NCBI GenBank assembly: GCA_003136935.1
Contig: PLEC01000011.1
Location: 22,599 to 67,577, forward strand
Length of the DNA stretch: 44,979 nt
Reading direction: 5' to 3'
Source: Gammaproteobacteria bacterium
GTDB lineage: Bacteria > Pseudomonadota > Gammaproteobacteria > Steroidobacterales > Steroidobacteraceae
The notes beneath the pieces are model-generated. The model was not told the origin of the DNA. It did no database searches and saw only the letters and a list, made by a program, of their open reading frames with translations. Made by a program: the position numbers and the translations under genes. This document shows positions 27,400 to 37,044 of this stretch, in pieces (the stretch's first letter is position 1; every line of letters begins with the position of its first letter).

Positions 27400-27517
27400 C
27401 GGCGGTGCTTACGGGGCGACCTGACGCCCGAGGAGTATGCCGAAAGAGGTTTAGCGAGAGAGCAAGAACGGGTATCTAACCCGGGTGTCAGGTCATATCG
27501 GCTCAGTTTGGCTTAAC
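27400..27517 (+). mobile_element. Possible IS3-like transposase C-terminal remnant
   Basis: Frame gives RGDLTPEEYAERGLAREQERVSNPGVRSYRLSLA*, resembling IS3-group OrfB C-termini. Confidence 0.4.
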
Positions 27518-28136
27518 AGCGGCAGCATAGTGTCGATAGATGTCTTTGGCGATAACGGCGGGCCTCCTCCGGGGTCCCTTTAGTTTCTGACGTCTTGATG
27601 GGCCGCCGCCTGCCTCTCCAGGAGTTCCTTACGCTTCAGCTCCGAGACGCTCACTCCGCCGGACTTCGTTCGCCGCATACCCGTTCCGGGAGGGTCTATT
27701 ATCCACTGTGTCCGGAACTGGGGGACACCTACGGCGCTTCTTGAGGGGCCTCAGAACTGTTTACAGAACATCCCGCAGCATGACCTTGTCCAGAGGACGT
27801 GACGTTCTCGCTGTATAATTTCCGGCGTAAGTATCGATCGGTGTCCGACACCTGCCCACTCGAGCGGTACGTTTCCGAACGCTTCTTGCCGGAGTCGGTC
27901 GAGCACGAACTATGGGTCACGACGAGAGGAAAACGTGCGGGCGTGCCTTTGTATTGCCGAGGCGAAGGCCGGTGCGCGAGAGAAGCTCCCGTTGGCCTCG
28001 GTCGCACCCATCGAGTCGACATGGGGGCACCTGATGCCGACGCCCGGATGCGAGCTGAGTACGCCGCTCAGCGCGCCTTCATCTGCAGTGAGGGTGTGAT
28101 GACGTCGCGGCATTCGGTCAACGCTGAGCCGCCGCG

Positions 28137-29633
28137 ATGAGCGACGATCAGCTGAAGCTGCGTGCGCTGTCCGGGGTCCGTTGGACGGTCTCTGCCCGCG
28201 CAATCGTGCAACTCATCACCTGGCCCGTGACTATCGTCGTCATGCGACTGTTACATCCGCACGACTACGGCGTCGTCGCGATGTCGACCATCGTCATCGG
28301 ATTCGTCGCCCTGTTCGGCGAGCCGGGACTGGCTGCGGGACTGGTGCAGACGCAGGTTCTGCGCGAGGACACGAGCCGGGTCGCAAGCGGCGTCATCCTG
28401 CTGCTCAATCTCGCTTTGCTGACGGCGCTGATGCTGGCCGCCCCGGCGATTGCCACCTGGTACGGCGAGCCACAACTCACGCTTGTGATCCGCGTTGCTT
28501 CGCTTTCGCTGCTTTCCACCGCCATAGCGACGGTCCCGCAGGCGCTGCTGCAGCGCAATCTGCGCTTCCGGGAGCTGGCTCTGGCGCTGATCGCGGGAAA
28601 TCTTGCGGGATGCCTGGCGACCGTGACTCTCGCCTTTCTTGACTTCGGGGTGTGGGCCCTGGTCATCGGAAGCCTGGTCATCTCGTTCGTGACCTCGGTC
28701 GTCATCATCTATTACCACGGCGCGGTAGTCTGGCCCGACTTCTCCAGGGGCCTGGCGCCGGTGCGCCACCTGGTGCACTTCAGCGCCCACGTCGTGGGCA
28801 GCCGCATTCTGTGGTATTGGTCGTTCAGCCTGGACCTGATCATCCTGGGCCGGCTGGTGCCAGCTTCCGCGGTTGGCAGCTACAGCGTCGGCTCGAACCT
28901 CGCCGCAATTCCCGGCGACAAGGTTATGGACGCGTTGAACCGCGTGTCCTTTCCAACGCTGAGCCGCATGCGCACCGATCCGGTGCGCTTCAATTCGACC
29001 GCTGAGCGGCTGCTGCGTTTGCTGGCGCTTTTTGGGTTCTCCATCGCCTGGGGCATTGCCGCCGTCGCCCCGGAATTTGTCCACGTCGTCCTGTCAGACA
29101 AGTGGCGGCTGGCGGTGATTCCGCTCGTCATGGTGTCGATTGCCGCTCCGATCCGAATGCTGTGGGCATTCCATAACACCGTGAATGTTGCCGTGGGCTT
29201 CCCGGCGGTAAGCACCAGGGTCCTGACGGTGAGCGGCGTCCTGCTGCCCATCGGCATTCTGGTCGGCGCCCGTGCGGACGGCATCAACGGCGCCGCCATC
29301 AGCTTGGTGGTGGTTTACCCGATCGTGTTCCTGGTCTCGACGTTTCTCAACTGCCGGGCAACGGGGCGCGCCGTGCGCGACAGTCTGCGCCAGCTGCTCG
29401 TTCCCTTTGCCGGCGGTATCTGCATGCTGAGCGCAGTATCCGTGACGCGAGCGCTCTTGTCCGCTCGCCTGCCGTCGAGCGCCCTGCTGTGCATCGAAAC
29501 GCTCATCGGTGCGACCGTCTTCCTTGGAGTGGTGAGACTCATCGGACCAGCGGTGCTCGCCGACGCGCGCGCCCTGCTGCGCGACCTGCTGCGGCCTGAC
29601 GACCGGGCAGCCGCGGGCCTTGTGAACCCATGA
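28137..29633 (+). CDS. Oligosaccharide flippase (Wzx/MOP superfamily)
   Basis: LKLRALSGVRWTVSARAIVQLITWPVTIVVMRLLHPHDYGVVAMSTIVIGFVALFGEPGLAAGLVQ; 12-14 TM pattern. Confidence 0.88.
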   Translation: MSDDQLKLRALSGVRWTVSARAIVQLITWPVTIVVMRLLHPHDYGVVAMSTIVIGFVALFGEPGLAAGLVQTQVLREDTSRVASGVILLLNLALLTALMLAAPAIATWYGEPQLTLVIRVASLSLLSTAIATVPQALLQRNLRFRELALALIAGNLAGCLATVTLAFLDFGVWALVIGSLVISFVTSVVIIYYHGAVVWPDFSRGLAPVRHLVHFSAHVVGSRILWYWSFSLDLIILGRLVPASAVGSYSVGSNLAAIPGDKVMDALNRVSFPTLSRMRTDPVRFNSTAERLLRLLALFGFSIAWGIAAVAPEFVHVVLSDKWRLAVIPLVMVSIAAPIRMLWAFHNTVNVAVGFPAVSTRVLTVSGVLLPIGILVGARADGINGAAISLVVVYPIVFLVSTFLNCRATGRAVRDSLRQLLVPFAGGICMLSAVSVTRALLSARLPSSALLCIETLIGATVFLGVVRLIGPAVLADARALLRDLLRPDDRAAAGLVNP

Positions 29634-30601
29634 GTTCCGAGCGCCCCACGGCGGGTCGCGGCGCTCCTGCCCCCGGCGTGAGCGTGATCATCCCAGCCTA
29701 CGGCGTGGCGCAGTACATAGCCGAGACACTGGATTCCGTGTTCGCGCAGACCTACCGGGACTTCGAGATCATCGTGGTCAACGACGGTTGCCCGGACAGC
29801 GCGGCGCTGGAAGCGGCTCTGCGCCCCTATCGTGAGCGCATCGTCTACATAAGGAAGGAAAACGGGGGAGTCTCCTCGGCTCGCAATGCCGGGATGCGCG
29901 CCGCGCGTGCGCCGTTGATTGCCTTCCTGGACGGCGACGATGCATGGCTGCCGGATTTTCTCGCCGTCCAGACCGACTATCTGCGCGCCCATCCGCACAC
30001 CGCCATTGTCTACTGCGACGGCAGGATATTCGGCGATACGCCGCTCGCGGGTCGCAGCGGGATGGAGTTCTCGCCGTCGCGTGGCGAGGTGAGCTTCGAG
30101 AGCCTGGCGTTGTCCCGGTGCTCCGTAGCCCTGATCGCAGTCGTGGCGCGCAAGGCGTCGATCCTCGCCGTTGGCGGTTTTGACGAGAGCCTGCGGCGGG
30201 CGGAAGACTTCGATCTGTGGCTCCGTGTGGCTCACGCGGGCGCCAGGATTTCCTATCACCGACGGCTGCTGTTTCGTTATCGCCGGCGCGCCACCGGCCT
30301 GTCCGCTGATGATATTGCCATGGCAGAGGCCGCCCTGCGCATGTTCGACAAGCTGGAGCGGACCCTGCAGTTGTCCGCGTCCGAGCAAGCGGCCCTCGCG
30401 ACCGGCAGGCAAGCATACCGCGCCGACGTCAGTTACTTCCGCATGAAGGATGCCATGCGTCGAGGTGAGGCGCGGATGGCGCTGGGCGCAGTGCGTGATT
30501 TGCTGCCCCTGCGCCGCACGATGAAATTTGCCCTACTGGCCTTCGCACTGCGGTGGGCACCGCTTCTCACGCTGCGCATCGCTCGCTGGCGCCAGCGCTA
30601 G
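29630..30601 (+). CDS. Glycosyltransferase family 2
   Basis: GVSVIIPAYGVAQYIAETLDSVFAQTYRDFEIIVVNDGCPD...GGVSSARNAGMRAARAPLIAFLDGDDAW; ATGA overlap with the flippase. Confidence 0.9.
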   Translation: MSSERPTAGRGAPAPGVSVIIPAYGVAQYIAETLDSVFAQTYRDFEIIVVNDGCPDSAALEAALRPYRERIVYIRKENGGVSSARNAGMRAARAPLIAFLDGDDAWLPDFLAVQTDYLRAHPHTAIVYCDGRIFGDTPLAGRSGMEFSPSRGEVSFESLALSRCSVALIAVVARKASILAVGGFDESLRRAEDFDLWLRVAHAGARISYHRRLLFRYRRRATGLSADDIAMAEAALRMFDKLERTLQLSASEQAALATGRQAYRADVSYFRMKDAMRRGEARMALGAVRDLLPLRRTMKFALLAFALRWAPLLTLRIARWRQR

Positions 30602-30619
30602 TCAGCAGGAAACGGCCGG

Positions 30620-31012
30620 CGGTCATCGCCGAGGCCGCCTCCAGAAGAAACATTTTGCTGGCGCCGAAAATCGTCGACCGCCTTGCGGCAATAAGGCCAG
30701 GAGCGCGCGCCTTGAGCATGGCGCGCATGAAGATCGTGGCACAGCACGCCACACGCCCGCTTCGATAAGGTCGCCCGGAATTTCCGCAGCCAGTACCTCA
30801 GCGATGCAGGATTGCAGGTTGTTGAACCGTGCCAGCGGCAGCATGGAAACGGCCGGTCCTTTGATGTAGTGCTCGATGAATCCATGCACGAACCGCATCT
30901 CATTCTCTTGGCTCGTGTCCGGTTCGATCAGGTGCAGCGTGTTAGTCAGCGATTTCTTCAGCACATCGAGGTAGAGCTCGACCGCATTGGCATCCTTCGC
31001 TTGGCCGTCCAT
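30620..31012 (-). pseudogene. TylF/macrocin O-methyltransferase-like remnant, frameshifted and truncated
   Basis: ELYLDVLKKSLTNTLHL...LARFNNLQSCIAEVLAAEIPGDLIEAGVWR, then ATIFMRAMLKARA continues in a different frame. Confidence 0.6.
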
Positions 31013-31026
31013 CTTTGTCCTCCTCG

Positions 31027-31380
31027 TCAATCCGCCAATTCCGGATGAGCATCTGCCCAGCTTATCGCCGCGTTGCGCGGCCACATGGCAAGCCCGTACC
31101 GGTACCGCAGTCTACCTGCCAGATAATCTACCTTGCGCTGCGCGTTCCCCTCGAGTACCCCGGAGGATACGGGAGCGACGCTCAGCAATACGGTCAGGCC
31201 ACCGTGGTTCACATAGGGCTCGTTCAGGACCTCGAGATGAGGATGATCGCGCACGGCAGCCGAGTCGTGAAACCAGGCATGACCCACTATCGCGCGTACC
31301 GACGGTTGCAGCTGCAGACACCGAGCAGCGCGATAGTAGGCCCGCAGTACCTCTTTCGGCACGCTCAGTGCCCGGTTGCG
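31027..31380 (-). pseudogene. C-terminal remnant of an unidentified protein
   Basis: VPKEVLRAYYRAARCLQLQPSVRAIVGHAWFHDSAAVRDHPHLEVLNEPYVNHGGLTVLLSVAPVSSGVLEGNAQRKVDYLAGRLRYRYGLAMWP looks protein-like, but homology appears lost upstream. Confidence 0.35.
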
Positions 31381-31382
31381 GG

Positions 31383-31478
31383 AAGATCCTGTCCAAGTAT
31401 CATCTCGGACGGAACGTTGAAAGTCTCGCGCAAGAGTTCCGCAAGCGCGTTGCCGAGGGGCGCGCGGCAACCGAATGA
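31383..31478 (+). pseudogene. C-terminal scrap of a GT4 glycosyltransferase
   Basis: KILSKYHLGRNVESLAQEFRKRVAEGRAATE* matches the C-terminus of the intact GT4 at 42639..43889 (KVLAKYHLGRNVERLAEEFRARLA). Confidence 0.75.
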
Positions 31479-31497
31479 GCAAGGGAATCAGCATCAT

Positions 31498-32556
31498 ATG
31501 GAGCCAACGATGTCTTTGCTACGACACACCAAGCTCGCGGTACTGAGCGCTAGCCGTGCTTTGGGTCTCGATCACATTGTCCTGAACTCGTCGTGGCGCC
31601 AGCAGCGCCTCCTCATCGTCTGCTGGCACAATATCTCGATCGACGATGAACACATTTGGGATCCGGCGTTGTGCGTCTCCCCGGATACGTTCAGATCCCG
31701 GCTCGATCTCCTACGCTCGATGCACTGCAATGTGCTGCCGTTTGGGCAGGCGCTTACGCGGCTGCGAGAGGGCACGCTTCCCCCCCGCGCCGTAGCCCTT
31801 ACCATCGACGATGGAGACAGCAGTGTCTATCTTCGAGCGTGGCCGATGCTTCGCGAGTTCGGATTCGCGGCGACTTTGTATTGGACTACGTATTACTCGA
31901 CCCACCCTTACGCGGTATTTGATCCTATGGTTTCCTATCTACTGTGGAAGGGTCGCGGGAGGTTCTTGCAGCTCAGGGAGCCATTGGTCCGTCGCAGTCT
32001 CAAGAGTTCCACTGATCGTGCTCACGCATTTCGCGCGATTTACGATTTCGCCCGAATGAACGCCTGGTCGGCGGAAAGGAAAGAGGCTTTCTTAGCCGAT
32101 CTGTCACAAACTCTCGAAATTGACTATCCGGAGATCAAGACCAAGCGCATTCTGCACCTCATCAGTCCAGCGGAGGCCCATGCGATGGTGGCGGAGGGGC
32201 TCGATCTGCAACTGCATACTCACCGACATCGTGTTCCACGAGACGTGGCGCTGTTCTCAAAGGAATTGGCGGACAACGCTCGCGTAATCCGCGAAGTCGG
32301 TGCCAATAATCCTTCACATTTCTGTTATCCGAGCGGGTCCTTCTTGCCGGAGTTTGCGGGTTGGCTACGGAACGACGGCGTCGTGTCGGCGACTACATGC
32401 CAACCGGGATTCGTTCGGCGGGAGTCGGACGACTATTTTCTTCCGCGCCTGTTGGATAAGGACGGTATGAGTTTGGTCGAATTCGCGGGCTGGATCAGTG
32501 GCGTCGCGGCCAAAATGTTTCGACAGCAACCGATTGATGACCACAGTTTTCGATAA
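31498..32556 (+). CDS. Polysaccharide deacetylase-family protein
   Basis: RAVALTIDDGDSSVYLRAWPMLREFGFAATLYWTTYY (TxDDG), LQLHTHRHRVP (HxxxH), HFCYPSGSF. Confidence 0.82.
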   Translation: MEPTMSLLRHTKLAVLSASRALGLDHIVLNSSWRQQRLLIVCWHNISIDDEHIWDPALCVSPDTFRSRLDLLRSMHCNVLPFGQALTRLREGTLPPRAVALTIDDGDSSVYLRAWPMLREFGFAATLYWTTYYSTHPYAVFDPMVSYLLWKGRGRFLQLREPLVRRSLKSSTDRAHAFRAIYDFARMNAWSAERKEAFLADLSQTLEIDYPEIKTKRILHLISPAEAHAMVAEGLDLQLHTHRHRVPRDVALFSKELADNARVIREVGANNPSHFCYPSGSFLPEFAGWLRNDGVVSATTCQPGFVRRESDDYFLPRLLDKDGMSLVEFAGWISGVAAKMFRQQPIDDHSFR

Positions 32557-33181
32557 TAGCCGCTGAGGACATTTGGCGGTAATACCTCCGTGACGGGGGC
32601 CGCAACGGCCATGAATTGCGGCTAAATGCAACGGTTCGGTGTCAGGCAGATCTTCAGCATTATCGAGCCTGTCGCCGGGTACTCGCTCGTGACGCCTGGA
32701 GGTGACAGGTGCCTTGGTGACCCAGCGGTCCCCATCGCAAAGGCGGACAAGATACGGCGGGTGCCCGGCGGGACCCCGCGTTACCAGGACCTGGATCTGA
32801 TTGTCCCCACAGCCTATGAGTGGGATAGACGCAGTTAGACGCCGAATGTCGAGATGAAGACAAACGATGTTGCCCAAGGTCCTGCTATCCTACGAGGCCG
32901 AATTAATGTTTCTCAGGTTGGCAGAATGCCATACCTCATCGAGGCGCCTGCCTGGTAGCAAATCACGCCAATAATCAGCGCATGGCAAACCATAGAAGCG
33001 CGTCACGAAGGTGGCGCAGGGCAACGTCTTTGTTGATTTCCCAGCCGTGCGTGACCAAGACAACCGCTTCGTCTGCCTTGCGAAGGAGTCACGAATTTGC
33101 TGATGACGCAGTCTGAAGCGAATTGGACGCGCCACGTGCGTAGTCGCATGCCGCGCTGGCGAAGTAAGCCGGGCCGCTGAC

Positions 33182-34837
33182 TTGAATCCGAACTCCACAC
33201 AGGAAATGTCACGCGTACCGCCAGCGTGGTTGGCTTTGCTCCCGCCAGTTCCTGAATGCCGGGTTCTCGATCTGTCCCCGCCGTGTCACGCAGCCGCTGC
33301 GTTGAAGAGCTACTGGGCAGCTATCGGTGCCTTTCCGACACGGTGGATCCCAGAGAACGCGACCGCACGCCCGTCGGCTGCGATTCCTGTTCTGCCGTTT
33401 TCTGCAGGCTCGATGGATTTCGTCCACCTCGGACATCTTGCTGCCCTGCTTCAGGGCCACGACAGCCGTTGGCTTGCAGAGTTGCTTCGAGCCGTACGTC
33501 GCATCCTGGAGCCTCGGGGAATATTGGTGGTTTACGCGTCGAACGCGCGCTGGGTCCGTATGCAGCGATGCACGCTAAGTGCGCCGCCCGACAAGCACCA
33601 CCAGTTTCGCTGCAGCGAACCGCAGCTGCGTCGCATGTTGATGGGCGCTGGCTTCAGGTCTCTGGAGTCGTATTGGTGCGATCCGAGCGTCGAAGAGCCG
33701 ACCTCGCTGGTGCCTCTCACGCGTGCCTGCCTGCTCAACCACATTCAGCGGTCCGCGATTGAAGGCTGGGCAAACCCGCCGCGACAGCACCGAATTCAAG
33801 CGAAGAGCCTCTTGGCATGGATTGGCATGTTCCCCACTTTCGCACCCGACTTTCTCTTCGTCGCAACCCCGTCATCGACGCCTCCAGCTCAGCTGAGCTT
33901 CGACGCTTTGCGCAGAGCAGGCCTCGCTCTGCCCGATTCAAGGCCAACGCAGCTCGTAGTCACTGGCAGCGGAATCTTCGAAAAGCTAGTGGTTGCCATC
34001 CGGTATGCCGGGGGCGGGCCTTACCTCTCCACATTCGTCCGGACTGACCGCGGCATCGCTAGAGCCGGGCGCGCAATCGAACGGGAGCAGGAAATCACCA
34101 ACCGCGTCGGCACAGTGCTGTCTAGCGGCACCGTCTCCTTGCCGCAGCCACTCGGGGTCACGAAAGTCGGCTCGGTTACTTACTCAGCCGAGACCGGCCT
34201 ACGCGGCTCAAGCCTCGCCAGCGTGCTCATGACGACACCCGCGTGGCTAAGAGTCTCCTTGGCGCGCCGGCATCTCATCGCCGCGGCTCGCATCTCAATC
34301 GTAATCACCCAGCGTCTCAGAGCTGACGAAACCGTTTGCCAACTAGCGCGGCTGAACAACGCTAACCCGATGACGACAGACTGTCGCGACGAGCTCGGTC
34401 TATGGGTCCAGCACGGCGACTTTACAATCGAAAACCTGTATCTCGTCAGCGATCGCTCGTACGGGCTGATTGATTGGGAACACCTTTCAGTCCACTCTGT
34501 GCCACTATACGACGCTGTCAGCTTACTTCTATCTGCGATTCCACTGCTTCGCGGACGGCGCACTGATAACTGGACAGCTGTGGACGGGTTCAGGACCGCC
34601 TTTCTCGGTGACGGCGCCTGGGCCTACCTGTTTCGGTCGATTCTTTCGTTTACAGCAAAGGAACTCGGTGTACCCCAACACGAGGTCCGAGATGCGTTTG
34701 TATTCTGTTTGCGCGAACGCGTTAGCTATCACCGGGAGCGAGCCTCGATTCTGGCTTCAGTGCACGAGGCCTTCGTACGGCTTGCCGTCGAGTACTATCC
34801 GGCTCACGAAGAAAAACCTGACCTGGTCCGCTCGTGA
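33182..34837 (+). CDS. Two-domain protein: degenerate methyltransferase-like N-terminus plus APH/choline kinase-like C-terminus
   Basis: N-term CRVLDLSPPC...LPFSAGSMDFVHLGHLAALL...LLRAVRRILEPRGILVVYA; C-term LWVQHGDFTIENLYLVSDRSYGLIDWEHLSVHSVPLYDAVSLL (HGDxxxxN...IDWE). Confidence 0.65.
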   Translation: MNPNSTQEMSRVPPAWLALLPPVPECRVLDLSPPCHAAAALKSYWAAIGAFPTRWIPENATARPSAAIPVLPFSAGSMDFVHLGHLAALLQGHDSRWLAELLRAVRRILEPRGILVVYASNARWVRMQRCTLSAPPDKHHQFRCSEPQLRRMLMGAGFRSLESYWCDPSVEEPTSLVPLTRACLLNHIQRSAIEGWANPPRQHRIQAKSLLAWIGMFPTFAPDFLFVATPSSTPPAQLSFDALRRAGLALPDSRPTQLVVTGSGIFEKLVVAIRYAGGGPYLSTFVRTDRGIARAGRAIEREQEITNRVGTVLSSGTVSLPQPLGVTKVGSVTYSAETGLRGSSLASVLMTTPAWLRVSLARRHLIAAARISIVITQRLRADETVCQLARLNNANPMTTDCRDELGLWVQHGDFTIENLYLVSDRSYGLIDWEHLSVHSVPLYDAVSLLLSAIPLLRGRRTDNWTAVDGFRTAFLGDGAWAYLFRSILSFTAKELGVPQHEVRDAFVFCLRERVSYHRERASILASVHEAFVRLAVEYYPAHEEKPDLVRS

Positions 34838-34933
34838 ATGATGCGCCGTGCGACCGTAACTCAACTTCTCCGATTGTCGCTTCATGGCCCCCGTCGTGAT
34901 CGCGCGCACGTCGGTTAACCCTCAGGACTTCTC

Positions 34934-35105
34934 GTGAGGAGATCTCTTGCAGTAAACGTGGCTGCAAACTGGGCGGCACTGACTACGACGCTCATCTTCG
35001 GGTTCTTTCTGACTCCATTCATGCTCCATCGACTGGGCGACGCGGCGTTTGGTCTTTGGGTTCTGATGGCCTCGCTCGGTGGCTACACACCCGGAGGGAT
35101 AAGGC
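34934..35105 (+). pseudogene. Truncated MOP-family flippase N-terminus
   Basis: RRSLAVNVAANWAALTTTLIFGFFLTPFMLHRLGDAAFGLWVLMASLGGY, then loss of homology. Confidence 0.7.
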
Positions 35106-35888
35106 TTGACTTCGCACAATTCTCGTAACGATGATCCCGCGCACACGCCGCCCCTTTCTGTCTCTGATGCAACGGCCGACTATCGCGATTCTCACAAGGG
35201 CCGTGGGCGTGACTACGATCTCGCGCTCAACCAAGACCCATGGGATAGGTACATGGCTCGCCGTGAGCGTGGCATCGTTGAGAAGCTACTTGATCAGCAC
35301 TTTCCAAATGGAGTCGGAACCTATCTTGATTTTGCTTGCGGGACTGGCCGACTTACGTCCGTGGTCGAGCTTCGCTCCAAGACCGCGGTCGGCATCGACA
35401 TCTCGGACAGCATGCTGGCTGTAGCCGCTAGCACGTGTCTGCGAGCGAATTTCCTCAAGCGCGACATCACGCGAGAACCGGTGCCGGTCAAGGATGTCGA
35501 CTTGGTCACGTCCTTTCGGTTTTTCGGCAACGCACAGCAGGAACTTCGCCGAGAGGTACTTGCGGCCCTATCCGCCCTTCTGCGGCCCGGAGGCCTGCTT
35601 ATACTGAACAATCACCGCAATTCAGCTGCACCTTTGATCCGGCTCGCTAGGTGGCGTGGTAACCCCGATCCGGCGGACCTATCTTCTAGTGTGCTGAACG
35701 CTTTAGTCAGGGACGCTGGCCTGACGGTTGAGTCGATTCACGGCATCGGACTCTGGTACGTGCATCATCGGTTGGCGAAGGAATGGATTGTCGGCACGCG
35801 GCTCGGCCCATGGTTAGACAAGCCTTCCGCATTACTTGGGCTTTATCGCATCTGTCCGGATTATGTCATGGTCTGCAGAAAGCGCTGA
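35106..35888 (+). CDS. Class I SAM-dependent methyltransferase
   Basis: VGTYLDFACGTGRLTSVVELRSKTAVGIDISDSMLAVA; DLVTSFRFFGNAQQELRREVLAALSALLRPGGLLILNNH. Confidence 0.85.
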   Translation: MTSHNSRNDDPAHTPPLSVSDATADYRDSHKGRGRDYDLALNQDPWDRYMARRERGIVEKLLDQHFPNGVGTYLDFACGTGRLTSVVELRSKTAVGIDISDSMLAVAASTCLRANFLKRDITREPVPVKDVDLVTSFRFFGNAQQELRREVLAALSALLRPGGLLILNNHRNSAAPLIRLARWRGNPDPADLSSSVLNALVRDAGLTVESIHGIGLWYVHHRLAKEWIVGTRLGPWLDKPSALLGLYRICPDYVMVCRKR

Positions 35889-36059
35889 CGTGTGCACGAC
35901 GCTCGGAGCTTGTCGCAGATCCATCAACGCGGAGCCGAGAACGAGGTCGGGCGATTGTCAGTTTCGAGATCTGAACCGCTCGGTCGATCATTGGCTCGAC
36001 TTAATCCGAGTTGCGAAGCTCGTAGGGCGGAATTTCGGCTCCGACGCCTTCGCGCAGTG

Positions 36060-36510
36060 CTCCGAACCCCGCTCGCTGTTGCAGCGTGGTCATTATGAGC
36101 ACTTTGATGATCCCGAGAGTGTTCTCCGGCAGTTCCGGCGACTCATCAAGGACGATGGGGAGGTGATCGTCGAGTCTGGTCCGACCTGGCAAACGATGCA
36201 GGATCCAGAGCAACCAGCGCCAAGCAACGGCGCGGTAGGCCACCTCAAGGCTGCTCACCCAGTTGATGCCGAGGCGCGGTGGATTTTCGGCGAGCACGCG
36301 AAGGAGGACGGGCAGCGTGTGGCTAAGTCGGCCGGCTTCTCGCTGCGCCGGGGTGGCGGCCGAGGAGCAGCAACGCTCGAAGCTCGAGCGACTGCGCCGC
36401 TATATCAAGTTCAACGTCACTACCCGCCACTATACAGAGACGCAGATACGCGCCATTGCACAGAGCCAGCAAGCATGGCTCGCAGCGTTTCGAATGGCTG
36501 ACCGGATGGG
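36060..36510 (+). pseudogene. SAM methyltransferase remnant (frameshifted)
   Basis: GHYEHFDDPESVLRQFRRLIKDDGEVIVESGPTWQ in one frame; SKLERLRRYIKFNVTTRHYTETQIRAIAQSQQAWLAAFRMADRM in another. Confidence 0.5.
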
Positions 36511-36539
36511 TAGCTCCGGCAGAAATCCACTTATACCCG

Positions 36540-36564
36540 TGTCCGAAAAACCGAGGCCACCTCT
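36540..36564 (+). repeat. 25-bp direct repeat copy 1 (TGTCCGAAAAACCGAGGCCACCTCT)
   Basis: 23/25 identical to copy at 36689. Confidence 0.75.
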
Positions 36565-36688
36565 TTCTATGAGCGGACATTCACGTCCGCCCAATTAACA
36601 ACAGGCTCGCCGGCGCCAATGAAGCGCAGCGGTATCGCCGTCCGGTGCAGGCCTTGTTAGACGGATTCTAGTCCTTTCGCGATCTTCC

Positions 36689-36713
36689 TGTCCGAAAAAC
36701 CGGAGCCACCTCT
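36689..36713 (+). repeat. 25-bp direct repeat copy 2 (TGTCCGAAAAACCGGAGCCACCTCT)
   Basis: Second copy 149 bp downstream. Confidence 0.75.
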
Positions 36714-36828
36714 GGCTTTCGGCGAGTCGATGAAAGCACCGATGAGGTGCGTTATGAATTGGACGTGCCGGCGACACCCGTCGTTACCGCGACCCACATT
36801 CGCAACGTGGCGACCTGCAGCGCCAAGA

Positions 36829-36909
36829 GCTGATGAAGGGCACGCCAACCCCAAAGCGTTACGCCTGGACAACGGCAGCGAGCTGACCTCGATCGTTTTC
36901 ACCGAGTAG
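36829..36909 (+). mobile_element. IS3-like integrase-core (rve) remnant
   Basis: NPKALRLDNGSELTSIVFTE* resembles the second DDE Asp segment (DNGxEFTS) of IS3-group transposases. Confidence 0.5.
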
Positions 36910-37044
36910 GGTGCGAGCCATGCTTCAGCTGAGACTCTCAGGTGCGAGGGCGCCAGACGAGCTAGCCAGGAGGACTAGCGGGCGATCGCATTCGCACGGG
37001 GCTCCGTGTTTCCCAATTTGGCGTCTCTAATTGGTCAACAACAG

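Noticed and set aside
27799-28140. 113-aa ORF before the flippase
   Set aside because: No recognisable domain; the region looks like intergenic/IS-scar DNA.
28251-29084. 277-aa reverse ORF within the flippase
   Set aside because: Low-complexity His/Arg/Gln-rich translation and antisense to a clear Wzx-type protein.
29315-30412. 365-aa reverse ORF opposite GT2
   Set aside because: Antisense shadow of a well-supported GT2.
32981-33095. Reverse-strand peptide RKADEAVVLVTHGWEINKDVALRHLRDALLWFAMR as a gene
   Set aside because: Protein-like but only about 35 codons with stops at both ends; at best a scrap, so not listed as a feature.
36540-36713. CRISPR array
   Set aside because: Only two imperfect repeats with one 124-bp spacer and no cas genes; IS-related sequence is more likely.
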